Source: a virus. From it: a stretch of DNA of 23,502 bases. The notes beneath the pieces were generated by a model that worked only from the letters and a program-made list of their open reading frames with translations, did not search any database and was not told the DNA's origin. This document shows positions 6,699 through 15,852 of this stretch, piece by piece (positions within the stretch are counted from its first letter, which is position 1; each line of letters begins with the position of its first letter). Made by a program: the position numbers and the translations under genes. Where the stretch lies: positions 1 to 23,502 of the IMG/VR virus record IMGVR_UViG_3300030202_000190; one strand, given 5' to 3'.

Positions 6699-9600
6699 TA
6701 TCCCCTTGCTAGATAGTAGGCAGTTCTAGATATACCAGTACCGCTTGCGTTATAAAATCTAAGTGTAAAACCTGTAGCGGAACTGCTTGTAATCTCATAA
6801 TAATCGCCTGTGGCCATATCATTAGCAGTTATTGCAATCTGTGGAGTAGCCAGGAAGGGTGTAGCGTAAGTAAATGCACTGCCACCTGCATTTGTAGTAT
6901 TAGTAGCTGATTCAAACCTAAAATAAACTTCTGCTTTCGCAACTAATTGCGATACGTTGATTTGGTGTGTTGTATCGCCAGTAGTACATTCAAGCTTAAA
7001 CTTATGGCCTCTACCGTAATAGTTACCAATAGTAAATTCCTGGTAAGCTGACCAGGTTGCAGATCCGCTTGCAGGATCATCATTGGTAGAAGCTATAAAT
7101 AAAGTAGCGTTTACATCATCAAATGTATTTGCGTCTATAGCATCCCAAGTATCTATATTGCCTGCTCTGTTATCCCATATATCTGAGGTTGCAACGGTAG
7201 CAAATGTCACGCTTCCAGATAAAGTAGCTGACATAACGCGCGTAAGATCTATCTTGTCTGCAAATTCGTAAGATCCTGAAGTATCAACACCACCAATAGA
7301 GTCAAACAATCCCCAGGTATCTATATTTTCAGTCTTACTGTCTATAAGCGTATCAGCTTCAAATTTCAGTACACCGCTATCTGCATCTACAACCATATTT
7401 GTTTTTGTGCCTGCAAAAGTTGTATCTGTAATAGTAGCCTGATCTCTTTTGTCAAAAACAGATGCCGATACGGTATTTACAATGGCAGTCGCGCTCACAG
7501 ATTTGTTGCCTGTTGAATCAACAGCTTTTATTAAATAAGTTCCTACAAGCAAGGGCATAGATGCTGAGTTAGAAGATCCTGGTATATCAGATCCTATTTT
7601 TAAAGCTTGCCCCCAGGTTGCACCGCTTGTTGCAACGCTGTGTCTAATTTCAAATGTACCGCCAACTTTTACATCTAGATCTGTAGTAGGAGTCCAGGAC
7701 AAATTTGCTTGTGTACTTTCTGCTCTTAAGTAAAAGTTTGTTACGTTAGCAGGTGCCGCACTGAGTCCTGTTATCTCTGCTGTTGTGGTTGCATAGGGTG
7801 ATTTGATACCTGCATCGTTTACAGCACGTACTCTAAAATCATAATTATCTGGTGCAATGTCAAAGAACTCAAAGAAAGTACCAGTTGCAGATCCTAAACG
7901 TTCAAAGTTTGTAGCTTCTGAAGTTAGTTTGTACTCAACCTCATAACTTTCTATATATATTCCAAGTGCTTCCCATTCTGCGTTGCTTTGTGCTACCCAA
8001 GACAATACTGCCTTTGCCTTAACACCTGAACCTGCTGTAGTAGATATAAGCGACTCAACAACACCTGTGATACCAGGAGCATTAACGGCAGGCAATATTG
8101 ATGTTCCTTTAGCGTTTAATAACACTGTCGCGTAATCAGACATAAAACCAGCTGTGTTTACGGTTCTGATAGCAAACTGGTAAACACTAGGATCTAAATT
8201 ATCAATTGTGAATTGTGTTCCTGTAACTGTTCCTGCTTGTGTATATGTTTTGCCAGTCGCACCTTGTATGTAAGCTACTTCATAATGTTTGATATAAGGT
8301 GTCGTAGGTGCCGCCCAAGACAAACTTACTCTGTTAGTAACTTTAGGATCGTTAAATAAAAGACTTTCAGAAGCGGTTAAATTTGTAGGTGCAACCACAG
8401 TATCTAATGAGGGCAGGGCGGTATTAGGTGCTGTGTCGAAAGTTTTAGCAGTACCTACAGTATAAACGTCTGCATCGTATTCCCTGGCAACTATAGAAAT
8501 TTCATCATTTGCTTCTATGCCTACTTGTATAACTCTAAATAATTTACCTGCGCCGCTATTAAGGCTAGACCAACCAGGAGCGTCTAATTTTATATAAATG
8601 ACATCTCCAACTTCTGCCAACAACCCTTCTTGTGTTGTGTTAAATTCAATCAGTATGTTTTGTCTGCTTTGCTTTAATACTTGCTCAGCAATAATTTGTG
8701 CCTGGTAGTAATCTGCTGTGAATGGCAGTTCTATTTTTCTTTCTAACAGTAAGCCGTTATCTTGCGTTTTGTACGTACTGCTTTCTGAATAAACAAAATC
8801 AGCTTGCCACTCATTCTCAGGATTAAAAAAGTTTGCTTGTACTCTATTGGCCAGGCTTTGTTTGCCAGGTAACGTAATATTAAAGTTAGGCATTATGTTT
8901 GACTCGTCAAAAGTCAAACTTGCGCTTTCGGGTTTATCAATAATCAGTTTGTAAAAACCACCACTAAACACAAGCATACCTCTACAAGATGTAAGCATTT
9001 TGTTAAGTATGTCCATGCTTGACTCGCCTACAGTCACCACACCGTTCATCGTAAATCTTTTTTGGGTAATGGTCGTGCCATCGTCTTTAGTGATAGTTAT
9101 TTTTTCATCACAATAATTTGCGGCCGCTTCAAAAGAACTGTTGCTAATTTGGCTTGATGGTATGCCTTTTCCATAAGTTGTATTTATAAGGTAATCTCTT
9201 ATACATAAGGCAGGGTTATTACTGTAGCGATCTATTGAAAAAGCGGTTCCTGAATAAGTGTTTCTAGTGTCTTCTACAACTTTACCTAATACATCAGCAT
9301 TGATAGTAGGCACACCAGATCCCCATACGTCAGGATCAGATTCTAATTGCACGTATAGATAAGCGACACCGCGTAATCTATATTCAGAAGTCCATTCAAA
9401 TGGTTTGCCATCAGAATTTGCAACAGCAAGTAATTCTGCATCTGCCGCCTGGTTAGCTTCACCTCTATGTACGCTGATATAAGCTTTACCTTCAAAACGC
9501 GGATCCATTTGCGGCCAGATTTCTACATTATTAGCATAGACCTTTTTTATGGCACCTATTGGCCCCTCACAAAGTGCTATAACCATATTCAAATAGTGAT

Positions 9601-9943
9601 TAGGCACTTGGCCATCTGGATAGTCTTCGGTTGGGCCATCGTTTATATAACTTGGAGAAGTTGAAACAAAAACCTGAACACCACCTACACGCCTTGCACC
9701 ATATATAACAGGTAAAGGTGCTGAACTAGATCTACTGTTACTAAGAACAGTTGCGCCTTGCTGTGCTAATCCAATTTCTGGGATCTTAAATAAGCTATTT
9801 ACATAACTGCCTGCTGAATAAAAGAATGCGGCGGCGGCAACATAGCCTATGACTTGTTGACCAACAATACTTGCACCTGCCGCCCAGGCTAATCCTGAAA
9901 AGAACCTTACTACACCTGCTACAAAATTTACTGCCTGTGGCAT
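6695..9943 (-). CDS. gpJ-like central tail tip / host-specificity protein
   Basis: A 1082-residue tail hub and receptor-recognition protein. Residues about 10-50 are hydrophobic, Ala/Gly-rich and gpI-like. Then PVIYGARRVGG and the phage-tail tip domain (CEGPIGAIKKVYANN, DVWGSGVPTINADVLGKVV) cover roughly 75-500. At least three fibronectin type III-like domains follow (about 515-620, 630-730, 740-830). The C-terminal region is a beta-rich tail including a WSAYQEF segment, and its end probably faces the receptor. The start ATG shares bases with the stop of the peptidase gene (TAATG). It is close to lambda gpJ in length (1132 aa) and in position, after K and before the fibre. The family is certain; receptor and host are unknown. 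Confidence 0.88.
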   Translation of the reverse strand: MPQAVNFVAGVVRFFSGLAWAAGASIVGQQVIGYVAAAAFFYSAGSYVNSLFKIPEIGLAQQGATVLSNSRSSSAPLPVIYGARRVGGVQVFVSTSPSYINDGPTEDYPDGQVPNHYLNMVIALCEGPIGAIKKVYANNVEIWPQMDPRFEGKAYISVHRGEANQAADAELLAVANSDGKPFEWTSEYRLRGVAYLYVQLESDPDVWGSGVPTINADVLGKVVEDTRNTYSGTAFSIDRYSNNPALCIRDYLINTTYGKGIPSSQISNSSFEAAANYCDEKITITKDDGTTITQKRFTMNGVVTVGESSMDILNKMLTSCRGMLVFSGGFYKLIIDKPESASLTFDESNIMPNFNITLPGKQSLANRVQANFFNPENEWQADFVYSESSTYKTQDNGLLLERKIELPFTADYYQAQIIAEQVLKQSRQNILIEFNTTQEGLLAEVGDVIYIKLDAPGWSSLNSGAGKLFRVIQVGIEANDEISIVAREYDADVYTVGTAKTFDTAPNTALPSLDTVVAPTNLTASESLLFNDPKVTNRVSLSWAAPTTPYIKHYEVAYIQGATGKTYTQAGTVTGTQFTIDNLDPSVYQFAIRTVNTAGFMSDYATVLLNAKGTSILPAVNAPGITGVVESLISTTAGSGVKAKAVLSWVAQSNAEWEALGIYIESYEVEYKLTSEATNFERLGSATGTFFEFFDIAPDNYDFRVRAVNDAGIKSPYATTTAEITGLSAAPANVTNFYLRAESTQANLSWTPTTDLDVKVGGTFEIRHSVATSGATWGQALKIGSDIPGSSNSASMPLLVGTYLIKAVDSTGNKSVSATAIVNTVSASVFDKRDQATITDTTFAGTKTNMVVDADSGVLKFEADTLIDSKTENIDTWGLFDSIGGVDTSGSYEFADKIDLTRVMSATLSGSVTFATVATSDIWDNRAGNIDTWDAIDANTFDDVNATLFIASTNDDPASGSATWSAYQEFTIGNYYGRGHKFKLECTTGDTTHQINVSQLVAKAEVYFRFESATNTTNAGGSAFTYATPFLATPQIAITANDMATGDYYEITSSSATGFTLRFYNASGTGISRTAYYLARGY

Positions 9944-10350
9944 TAGCTAATCCTTATACTCCAATTATAAAAACCAAAATCTAGCACCTTACTAATGCTA
10001 GTTTTGCCATCTTCAGGAACAGATAAAACGTTAGTTCCCATACATATATGCCCCATCTCAAATGCTTCGTCATGCACTATTAAAATATCACCTGTCCTGG
10101 CTAACTTTGGGGGTAATCTAGTTGCACCTAATTCTTCAACGATGCCATCTGTGAAGCTGTACTTCTGTTTTTTGTTAAACTTTACTGCTCCAATCTTTGT
10201 TTTGTATTTACCGTAAATCATGTGCAAAACATCTTTGCCCCATACTTCATCGATGTATTTAAGAACTAAGGTATTGCAGTCATTTGTACCCCAGGCAAAA
10301 GGGGTATCAAGTTCCTTTTGTGCAAATTCTATCGTTTCTATATCTCTCAT
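9943..10350 (-). CDS. Tail-tip NlpC/P60-like peptidase (gpK-type)
   Basis: 135 residues with a Cys-His peptidase layout: FAWGTNDCNTLV places a likely nucleophile Cys at residue 25, and EMGHICMG supplies the His near 100, separated by a GDILIV strand. This fits the DUF6950/NlpC-P60 group, tail-tip enzymes that may nick peptidoglycan during entry or process tail proteins. It occupies the lambda K slot between the L-like protein and J. ATGA overlap upstream and TAATG overlap downstream indicate coupled translation. It is shorter than lambda gpK, having only the papain-like part and no JAB domain. Confidence 0.8.
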   Translation of the reverse strand: MRDIETIEFAQKELDTPFAWGTNDCNTLVLKYIDEVWGKDVLHMIYGKYKTKIGAVKFNKKQKYSFTDGIVEELGATRLPPKLARTGDILIVHDEAFEMGHICMGTNVLSVPEDGKTSISKVLDFGFYNWSIRIS

Positions 10351-12131
10351 TCTGGTATTGCAAAATGTATATTTTCTTGAGGTTTAGCCGCGCTGATACT
10401 GATAGTGGTGGTTTTCTTACCACCCCTGGCCGCGCTAGTAGCTTTAACAGGTAACTTAATATAACTATAAGCGCCACCGCCAACGGCAGTAGAAGTAGCG
10501 GCAGTGGCTACGGTTACTGTAAAGCTGTTTGCGTTTGGTACGCTTACAACAGTGTGCGATTTGTTGAGATCTGAAGCAGGTATACCACCTACGTCAGTGC
10601 ATCCAATAATTACAACTGTATCTCCAACAGCTAAACCGTGTGCAGTGTGGTGAAAGGTGACAGTCGTGCTTCCTGAAGTCGTTGCTACAAATGGGCTATT
10701 GGGTGACAAACCATCTATAGTAACGCCGTCACCTCCACCGTTATTCACTGTACTGGAGACTGTATCTGTTACTGTTATATTTACCGCATCATTGCTTTTT
10801 ATTGATGCTATTGTTTTTGTACCATTGATACTAGAAGCGGCTACACCACCAACGGCCGTAGATCCTGCAATGGTGATTGTTTCGCCAACGTCTAAACCAT
10901 GATCTGCAATATTGACTGTGACGGTGTTAGCAACTGTTGTGTCGGTTGAAATAGGTGGTGATGTTGTTTTTTCTTGTTTAACAACTTCAACTTTTGCAGT
11001 TGTTACGCCGTTGCTGTCTACTTCTACAACTTTGAAAGGTTTATTTACAAGATCTATTTCAGAAATGCCGCCTATATCGCCAGTGTTTTTCAAAGTTACA
11101 TAGCCACCTTCTTTTATAGTTTCTGTTGGATCTAATATTTCTATTTGATTTTGTTTATTAGTTGTTGTTTGTGTTTTTATGCCTGTTGTAACTTGCGGCT
11201 TTCCATATACTGTCAAAGATCTACCACCTGCAAAGTTTTCAACAACACTTACAGTTTCATCAACATCAAAATAAAAAGCGTTAGGATCTGAAACAGTTAT
11301 TGTTTTTTCACCATTTATAGAACTAGCAGGAACGTCTGTAGTGCCTTCAGCACCACCAATATCAACCGTATCACCTGTACTAAATCCATGCTCTGCAATA
11401 TTTATATAAACCCTATCGCCTAAATCTGGATCTATAAGAATTGGATTACCCCAGGGATTTGTAACTACCTGTGACTCAGATCCTATACCGCCTGTGTTTA
11501 CATAGGATGCACCTGTTAGTTCACCTGTTAAAGATCCTGCACCTTCTACTCTGTTACCACCGTTAAACTCTTGCCCCCAAACTATGTCTTTTATGATCTG
11601 AGAAGCGTAAATAAAACCTTTGTCGCCAGGATAGTACAATTGTTGATTTTCGTGGTTTGTGTATCGCCCTGGAGTCTTTTCAAAATCTACAAACTGATTT
11701 GAAACTGTTACACCTATAGTAGCTAAACCTGAATCTGTATCTTCTGTGATAACAGGGTTATCCATTCTTCCATCAAATATAACTACAGGATCCGCAATCA
11801 AAGCGTTAGAAGTGTCTATAAACGCTTTTCTTATAACTACACGCCTATCAACGTAATTTTCTGTTAGGAATAAGTTTGTATATGTTTGATCTACACCAGA
11901 TAAACCTAGTGTGATCTTAGAAGCTGATATAGATGCAGATTCTTCTATAGTGTCAAAATTCAAAAAGAAACCTAAAGCTGTATATGTGTTGCTGTTATAG
12001 GTTATGTCTCTAAAGTTATCAGTAACGTAATAGGTAGCACTATCCAAGTAAACTTCTATTAGGTGCAGTGGATGTGATTGATCTTTTACAATCTCATTCT
12101 GGAAAGCTGTTGTACTTCCTCTATTTGCCAC
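10347..12131 (-). CDS. Tail-tip/baseplate hub protein with repeated FCCH-like domains
   Basis: 594 residues. Residues 1-200 form a hub domain (HLIEVYLDSATYYVTDN, VVIFDGRMDNP, and a GFIYASQIIKDIVWG end), like the DUF2163-type proteins beside the tail tip. After it, three clear copies and one divergent copy of a 60-residue beta module follow (about 240-303, 328-385, 400-470, 485-553). Each clear copy has HG(L/F)-x-x-G-(D/E)-T near its start, then P/A-ASSINGEKT-like and a TVSVV-like strand. They resemble the FCCH-type module of E1 enzymes found on many phage tail proteins. The C-terminus is Ala/Gly/Lys-rich. The start is GTG, sharing a base with the upstream TAG. It lies in the lambda L position. 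Confidence 0.75.
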   Translation of the reverse strand: MANRGSTTAFQNEIVKDQSHPLHLIEVYLDSATYYVTDNFRDITYNSNTYTALGFFLNFDTIEESASISASKITLGLSGVDQTYTNLFLTENYVDRRVVIRKAFIDTSNALIADPVVIFDGRMDNPVITEDTDSGLATIGVTVSNQFVDFEKTPGRYTNHENQQLYYPGDKGFIYASQIIKDIVWGQEFNGGNRVEGAGSLTGELTGASYVNTGGIGSESQVVTNPWGNPILIDPDLGDRVYINIAEHGFSTGDTVDIGGAEGTTDVPASSINGEKTITVSDPNAFYFDVDETVSVVENFAGGRSLTVYGKPQVTTGIKTQTTTNKQNQIEILDPTETIKEGGYVTLKNTGDIGGISEIDLVNKPFKVVEVDSNGVTTAKVEVVKQEKTTSPPISTDTTVANTVTVNIADHGLDVGETITIAGSTAVGGVAASSINGTKTIASIKSNDAVNITVTDTVSSTVNNGGGDGVTIDGLSPNSPFVATTSGSTTVTFHHTAHGLAVGDTVVIIGCTDVGGIPASDLNKSHTVVSVPNANSFTVTVATAATSTAVGGGAYSYIKLPVKATSAARGGKKTTTISISAAKPQENIHFAIPE

Positions 12132-12733
12132 TAGATCACCTCAACAAGTTCTATTTCATATTGGTAATATCCTGATGCGTCAGTTGTGTATTGTCTGTTG
12201 TCACTTGAGAAAGCGACCTGGAAAGGCACAGACGCGATCGTTAATGTTTCGTTATCAGCAACAGCACTATCTAACTTAGGTGCAAAATTTAAAGTTGCCG
12301 CACCAGATCCGTTACTGCTCATATCTGCTGTAGCCATATAAACTTTTGAATGGCCTGAGAATTTAAAGAAATCACCAGATCTTAAAATATTAGATGTGCT
12401 TGCAGTTAATCCATCTATAGCGGCAGAAGATACACCTGCGGCTAATGCACCGTTTACCACTGGTGATTCACTAGATGCGCCCCTGGTTGTGCCTATTGTT
12501 GTTGGCACCCAGGTAAAGGTTTCAAACTGACCACGTTGTGCAACGCTAAATGCAAAGATAGGATCTAAATCAGATCTAGCCAGGGGAGGGAAGATACATT
12601 TGAACAACCATCTTTGCCCACCTCTAGATCTAACCTGTCTACGTAAGTTATTGGCAACACTGATAAGCGTAGGTTCAACGCTTTGTACTTCTATGCTGAC
12701 TGGTTTTGGTGTGCTTGGAAATGTTCCGCTCAT
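12131..12733 (-). CDS. Minor tail protein, gpM-like, distal tail
   Basis: 200 residues without signal or membrane segment. The N-terminal half contains NNLRRQVRSRGGQRWLFKCIFPPLAR and a QRGQFETFTWVP segment. A Ser/Ala-rich inserted part and a C-terminal strand region ending YYQYEIELVEVI follow. This arrangement is usual for proteins between the tape measure and the hub in marine siphophages, where they form the first distal ring. The ATG overlaps the tape-measure stop (ATGA). The structural role is inferred mainly from position. Confidence 0.65.
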   Translation of the reverse strand: MSGTFPSTPKPVSIEVQSVEPTLISVANNLRRQVRSRGGQRWLFKCIFPPLARSDLDPIFAFSVAQRGQFETFTWVPTTIGTTRGASSESPVVNGALAAGVSSAAIDGLTASTSNILRSGDFFKFSGHSKVYMATADMSSNGSGAATLNFAPKLDSAVADNETLTIASVPFQVAFSSDNRQYTTDASGYYQYEIELVEVI

Positions 12734-14391
12734 CCTAATGGCCCTCGTTTACCGCGCTTTCTAAATGATTGTTCTACTATTCCTACAATAGTTGGTGCTT
12801 GTTCTGCTATAGCCGCCGTTGCACCTTTTGAATCAAATGCTTTGATCTCATAAGTGATGTTTACGTTGGTATCACCACCACCTGCCATAGCTAGTCCGTG
12901 ATTAGGAACTATGCCGCCGCTTTGTCCTGGCACAAATAATTCTGGCCCTTTCTCACCAACTAAATATGGTCTACCTGCTGTTACCGGGCCGCCTTTTTCT
13001 CTTGGTATTGGAAAAAAGCTAGTTACTGCTCCTACTATTTGTTGCACTACATAAATTCTTATTAATTCTGCGATGATGGCTTTAGCAATCTGATCCATCG
13101 TGTCTTTCAAGCCTTCTGCCCCTGTTCTGATATTCATAAAGGCATCTGTTAAACCTGCTTCCAATGTGTTTGCTACGTTTTCACCTAACTTTTCTAGATC
13201 TGCAAATTTGTCTGCACCTTCATTAAATACTTTTGCAAAACCATCACTAAATTTTTCTAGTCCTGGAAAACTTGCACCTAATCCTCCTACTGCATCTTCT
13301 GTTTCTTTTATCTTTGCTGTTGAATTGATTGCGGCTAATGCTACGGTTGTAAGCTTATTAGCAAATTCTTCTGCTTTTTTTCCTGCCGCACCAGTAGCAG
13401 TCATTAACTGACCTTGTACCTCTGCAAACTTTTCAGCTTCTATAGAAACTAACGGTAAAGCATCTAAAGCTTCTAACATTGTTAGTTGGAAATTAACAAA
13501 AGCGTTATTGATGCCTACAAAAGTTTCTTCTAAGGTATCTCCAAACTGACCAACGACACGGATTGCATCAGCTAGGGCGTTAACCATTGTTGTGGCAATC
13601 GTTTTTCCTAACCCGTCAAATGTGCCGTCTGCATCCCTGCCTGCACTCAATGTGTTAGTTAATTTTGCTGACAGTTGATCTAAAGCAGGCAAGAAAGCAC
13701 CAACAATACCAGATGCTATTGCGTTTATTTGTTTCTTCACACGATTAACACTATCTGCAAATTGCTCTGCTTTTTTGATGGTATCTCTGCTTATCAGTAA
13801 GCCTAAATTTTCTGCTTCTTCAAAGAAATTACGTAAACCTTCAGATCCTTCTTTGAGTGTTGATACCAGGGCAACACCTTCAGAATCAAAGAACTTAAAG
13901 GCTAATCTAACTTGCTCTGCTGAGTCAGTTGTATTTTGTATAGCATCTGCAACATCAAATAGTACGCTTTCTACATCTCTTAGCTTGCCGTCACTATCAA
14001 ATAAACTAATGTTTAAATCTGCAAGTGCTTGTTTTGCTTCACCAGTTCCCCTGGCGGCTTCAGCAGTTCTACGTATGAACCTTTGTAAGCCCATATCTAG
14101 AGCCGTAATCTGTACACCTGTTTGCTCTGCCGCAAATCTTAGCTTCTGTAAAAATAAAGGATCTACGCCTAGTTTCTCTGACGTTTTGCCTATGCTATCG
14201 AGCATACTGACATATTTAGCTACTACTAGAGAGACAGCACCTACGGCGGCAGTTATACCCACAGCAACTTTGCCTAGGGCTTTACCTAAACCTGCCGCCA
14301 AGGATCCTGCTTTAGCTAAACCTGCTGATAATTTTTTAATTGGCGCGCTGAACTTGTCAACGGCCGTAATTATCATCTTAAATTTATCCAC
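12730..14391 (-). CDS. Tail tape measure protein
   Basis: 553 residues setting tail length and carried in the tail lumen. The N-terminus is a long Ala/Lys/Gly helix with a hydrophobic segment at about 42-60. A typical tape-measure block follows (LRFAAEQTGVQITAL, GLQRFIRRTAEAARG, VESVLFDVADAIQ, around 85-150), then mostly helical sequence. A second hydrophobic stretch (about 437-462) precedes a Gly/Pro-rich part (GGPVTAGRPYLVGEKGPELF) that is often trimmed in this family. It starts with GTG at 14391, overlapping the gpT-like frame by 8 bases. It is shorter than lambda gpH (853 aa), so a shorter tail is expected. Confidence 0.88.
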   Translation of the reverse strand: MDKFKMIITAVDKFSAPIKKLSAGLAKAGSLAAGLGKALGKVAVGITAAVGAVSLVVAKYVSMLDSIGKTSEKLGVDPLFLQKLRFAAEQTGVQITALDMGLQRFIRRTAEAARGTGEAKQALADLNISLFDSDGKLRDVESVLFDVADAIQNTTDSAEQVRLAFKFFDSEGVALVSTLKEGSEGLRNFFEEAENLGLLISRDTIKKAEQFADSVNRVKKQINAIASGIVGAFLPALDQLSAKLTNTLSAGRDADGTFDGLGKTIATTMVNALADAIRVVGQFGDTLEETFVGINNAFVNFQLTMLEALDALPLVSIEAEKFAEVQGQLMTATGAAGKKAEEFANKLTTVALAAINSTAKIKETEDAVGGLGASFPGLEKFSDGFAKVFNEGADKFADLEKLGENVANTLEAGLTDAFMNIRTGAEGLKDTMDQIAKAIIAELIRIYVVQQIVGAVTSFFPIPREKGGPVTAGRPYLVGEKGPELFVPGQSGGIVPNHGLAMAGGGDTNVNITYEIKAFDSKGATAAIAEQAPTIVGIVEQSFRKRGKRGPLG

Positions 14392-14865
14392 GCTTATTCT
14401 TATCCTCTAATATTTTTAAATATGCCATCCAACCGACAAACTCATCTACTGTTATCGCCCCTAACTCCTCTAATGTTTTACCTAACCTGTCTGCTAATGC
14501 GTATTGGGCGAATAAATCCGCATCAGCATTTATTTTTTTTCAGCAGTCTCCATATCGTCAGTTCCCATGATCCAGGAACCAACTCTAGTCATAACTGTTA
14601 CATCAACGTTATTCAAAAGTTTATGTTTATCATCCATCGTAAACATCTTGTCGCCGTTACCATCTAACGCCTTGTGTATAAGGGCATAGGCAAGCAGTTC
14701 TAGTTCGTTATTTTTGGATAACTTATATAACTTCTGACTTTCGTTTAATGTTAATGGTTTTGCATAGATGACTAATGGGCCACTCTCATCGCCCCATTCT
14801 TCAACGCTAAGAGATCTAATCTCTTGTTCGTTGAAGTGGGCGACCGCTCTATCTATTGCGTTCAT
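14384..14865 (-). CDS. gpGT-like tail assembly chaperone made by -1 frameshift
   Basis: Predicted 160-residue product of gpG plus a 49-residue extension. Ribosomes slipping back one base on A-AAA-AAA just before the gpG stop continue in a frame that starts INADADLFAQYALADRLG, contains LEELGAITVDEFVGWMAYLK, and ends at 14384, 8 bases into the tape-measure gene. The extension has no good start codon of its own. The LADRLGKTLEEL and EFVGWMAY pattern matches the T/DUF4035-type domains found at this place. In lambda, gpGT binds the tail tube while gpG coats the tape measure, so the same division is expected. The arithmetic (482 bases, 160 codons plus stop minus one) fits exactly. Confidence 0.82.
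14530..14865 (-). CDS. gpG-like tail assembly chaperone
   Basis: 111 residues, the unshifted product. It has a compact alpha/beta part (EQEIRSLSVEEWGDESGPLVIYAKPLTLNESQ) and a helical end (LELLAYALIHKALDGNG, then DKHKLLNNVDV), finishing with Glu-Lys-Lys at an eight-A run. This is the usual make-up of the chaperone upstream of the tape measure in lambda-like tails. It is expected to be more abundant than the frameshifted form. It starts 4 bases after the tail tube gene. Confidence 0.8.
   Translation of the reverse strand: MNAIDRAVAHFNEQEIRSLSVEEWGDESGPLVIYAKPLTLNESQKLYKLSKNNELELLAYALIHKALDGNGDKMFTMDDKHKLLNNVDVTVMTRVGSWIMGTDDMETAEKK
14533..14539 (-). promoter_or_regulatory. -1 ribosomal slippery site A-AAA-AAA
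   Basis: The minus strand reads GCT GAA AAA AAA TAA. The eight-A run supplies a canonical X-XXY-YYZ heptamer immediately before the stop. Both AAA tRNAs (Lys) can re-pair one base back and enter the gpT-like frame. Stop-codon proximity favours slippage; no clear downstream stem is evident by eye. Confidence 0.8.
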
Positions 14866-14869
14866 GCTG

Positions 14870-15259
14870 TTACACCGTTGCTGTTGTTACTGCGCCTGTG
14901 TAGGTAGCACTTATACTAGCTTCAACCATACCATCAAAAGATCCTGTGATGGATTTTGAAGTTACGATTGCTGTACCAGTATAGTAAGTGTCACCAGTTG
15001 CGGCACCTTCTGGGTACAGAACTAAAGTTACAGAAGATCCAGGTGCTAGTGCAACCTGACCATTTGTATCAGTCTCATCCCAAAAAACATCAACTGAAGC
15101 ATCAGCAGAAGTTAAACCAGAAAGGTACGTTCTAGCCGTATCTCCCATAGCTGTGTCTTCTATAACGTCAGCATTTGTATTGATAGTCCATGTACGAACC
15201 TCTGCTACTGTGTTTGAGCCAACCTTGACTAGCCCTTCTTTTCCTGCGTGAGTCGCCAT
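14870..15259 (-). CDS. Major tail tube protein (gpV-like)
   Basis: 129 residues, almost all beta strands: a GKEGLVKVG start, TWTINTNADVIEDTAMGDTA and VTLVLYPEGA segments, and the GSFDGMVEASISATYTG end typical of short tail-tube proteins. Hexamers of such proteins stack to form the tail lumen. A GAGGAA sequence lies 5-6 bases before the ATG. It lacks the C-terminal Ig domain of lambda gpV (246 aa). It sits directly upstream of the G/GT pair, as expected. Confidence 0.8.
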   Translation of the reverse strand: MATHAGKEGLVKVGSNTVAEVRTWTINTNADVIEDTAMGDTARTYLSGLTSADASVDVFWDETDTNGQVALAPGSSVTLVLYPEGAATGDTYYTGTAIVTSKSITGSFDGMVEASISATYTGAVTTATV

Positions 15260-15261
15260 TT

Positions 15262-15399
15262 TTATTCCTCGCTATTTTTATTTTTTTTACTTACAGACTT
15301 AGATTTCTCTTCAGTCCAACCTTTACTTTTTAAATACTCCACCTGGTCTATATGTGCATCAATGCTGTCTTTGCCATCTGGAGAATATAAAACTGCCAT
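15262..15399 (-). CDS. 45-residue protein upstream of the tail tube
   Basis: A small ORF in the gap between the tail terminator and the tube gene. It starts ATG with AAGGAG six bases upstream, a better ribosome site than most genes here. The product, MAVLYSPDGKDSIDAHIDQV followed by a Lys-rich end, is hydrophilic. It ends two bases before the tail tube ATG. Small Lys-rich proteins of this kind occur here in related phages, but I know no function. Confidence 0.7.
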   Translation of the reverse strand: MAVLYSPDGKDSIDAHIDQVEYLKSKGWTEEKSKSVSKKNKNSEE

Positions 15400-15408
15400 A
15401 TCTACTCC

Positions 15409-15852
15409 TTACACCGCCGTTTGTGGTGCATTTTCTATAGTCATGTATTCAACGGTATACGTTAGAGATACAACAGCTACAGGTTTTTCACCTTCGCCGT
15501 CATATTCAATTTCAGTAGATTCCAGGTAAGAGTTTTTAGCCAGGCCGTTAAGCGTGACATCATTACCCATTGCTGTCTCTACCTCTTTTGCTATCGTATC
15601 AACAGTATCGTCATAATTACTTACTGCCTTCACATATCCTTCAATAACTAAAGATAAGTTTCTTAAAAGTGTCCTCGCACCTGACATAGTTACTATTTCG
15701 CTATCCTCAGATTTGGTATATATCAACAAACCAGGCAAGTTAGCCGCACCAAGGGGGTATACCCTAGATTGGTAGACTTTAGATCCAGTAGTGCTTAACC
15801 CTGTAAGGGTTGTAGCCGCTCTTTCTCTAAGTTGTTGCCTGACGTGTGACAC
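15409..15852 (-). CDS. Tail terminator candidate (gpU-like)
   Basis: 147 residues with alpha/beta character: an Arg-rich N-terminal helix (VRQQLRERAATTL), a YPLGAANLPGLLIYT strand, an LSLVIEGYVKA strand, a VDTIAKEVETAM helix, and a C-terminal strand pair (VAVVSLTYTVEYMT). This matches the gpU/tail-terminator fold that caps the tail tube. It begins at GTG, sharing a base with the preceding TAG (TAGTG). It lies between the connector and the tube gene, the usual slot. Assignment rests on layout and position. Confidence 0.7.
   Translation of the reverse strand: MSHVRQQLRERAATTLTGLSTTGSKVYQSRVYPLGAANLPGLLIYTKSEDSEIVTMSGARTLLRNLSLVIEGYVKAVSNYDDTVDTIAKEVETAMGNDVTLNGLAKNSYLESTEIEYDGEGEKPVAVVSLTYTVEYMTIENAPQTAV

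Noticed and set aside
13775-14410. Long plus-strand ORF of 211 codons antisense to the tape measure
   Set aside because: It mirrors the codon pattern of the tape measure gene, is Ser/Ala/Leu-rich low-complexity, and no plus-strand gene or promoter lies near it.
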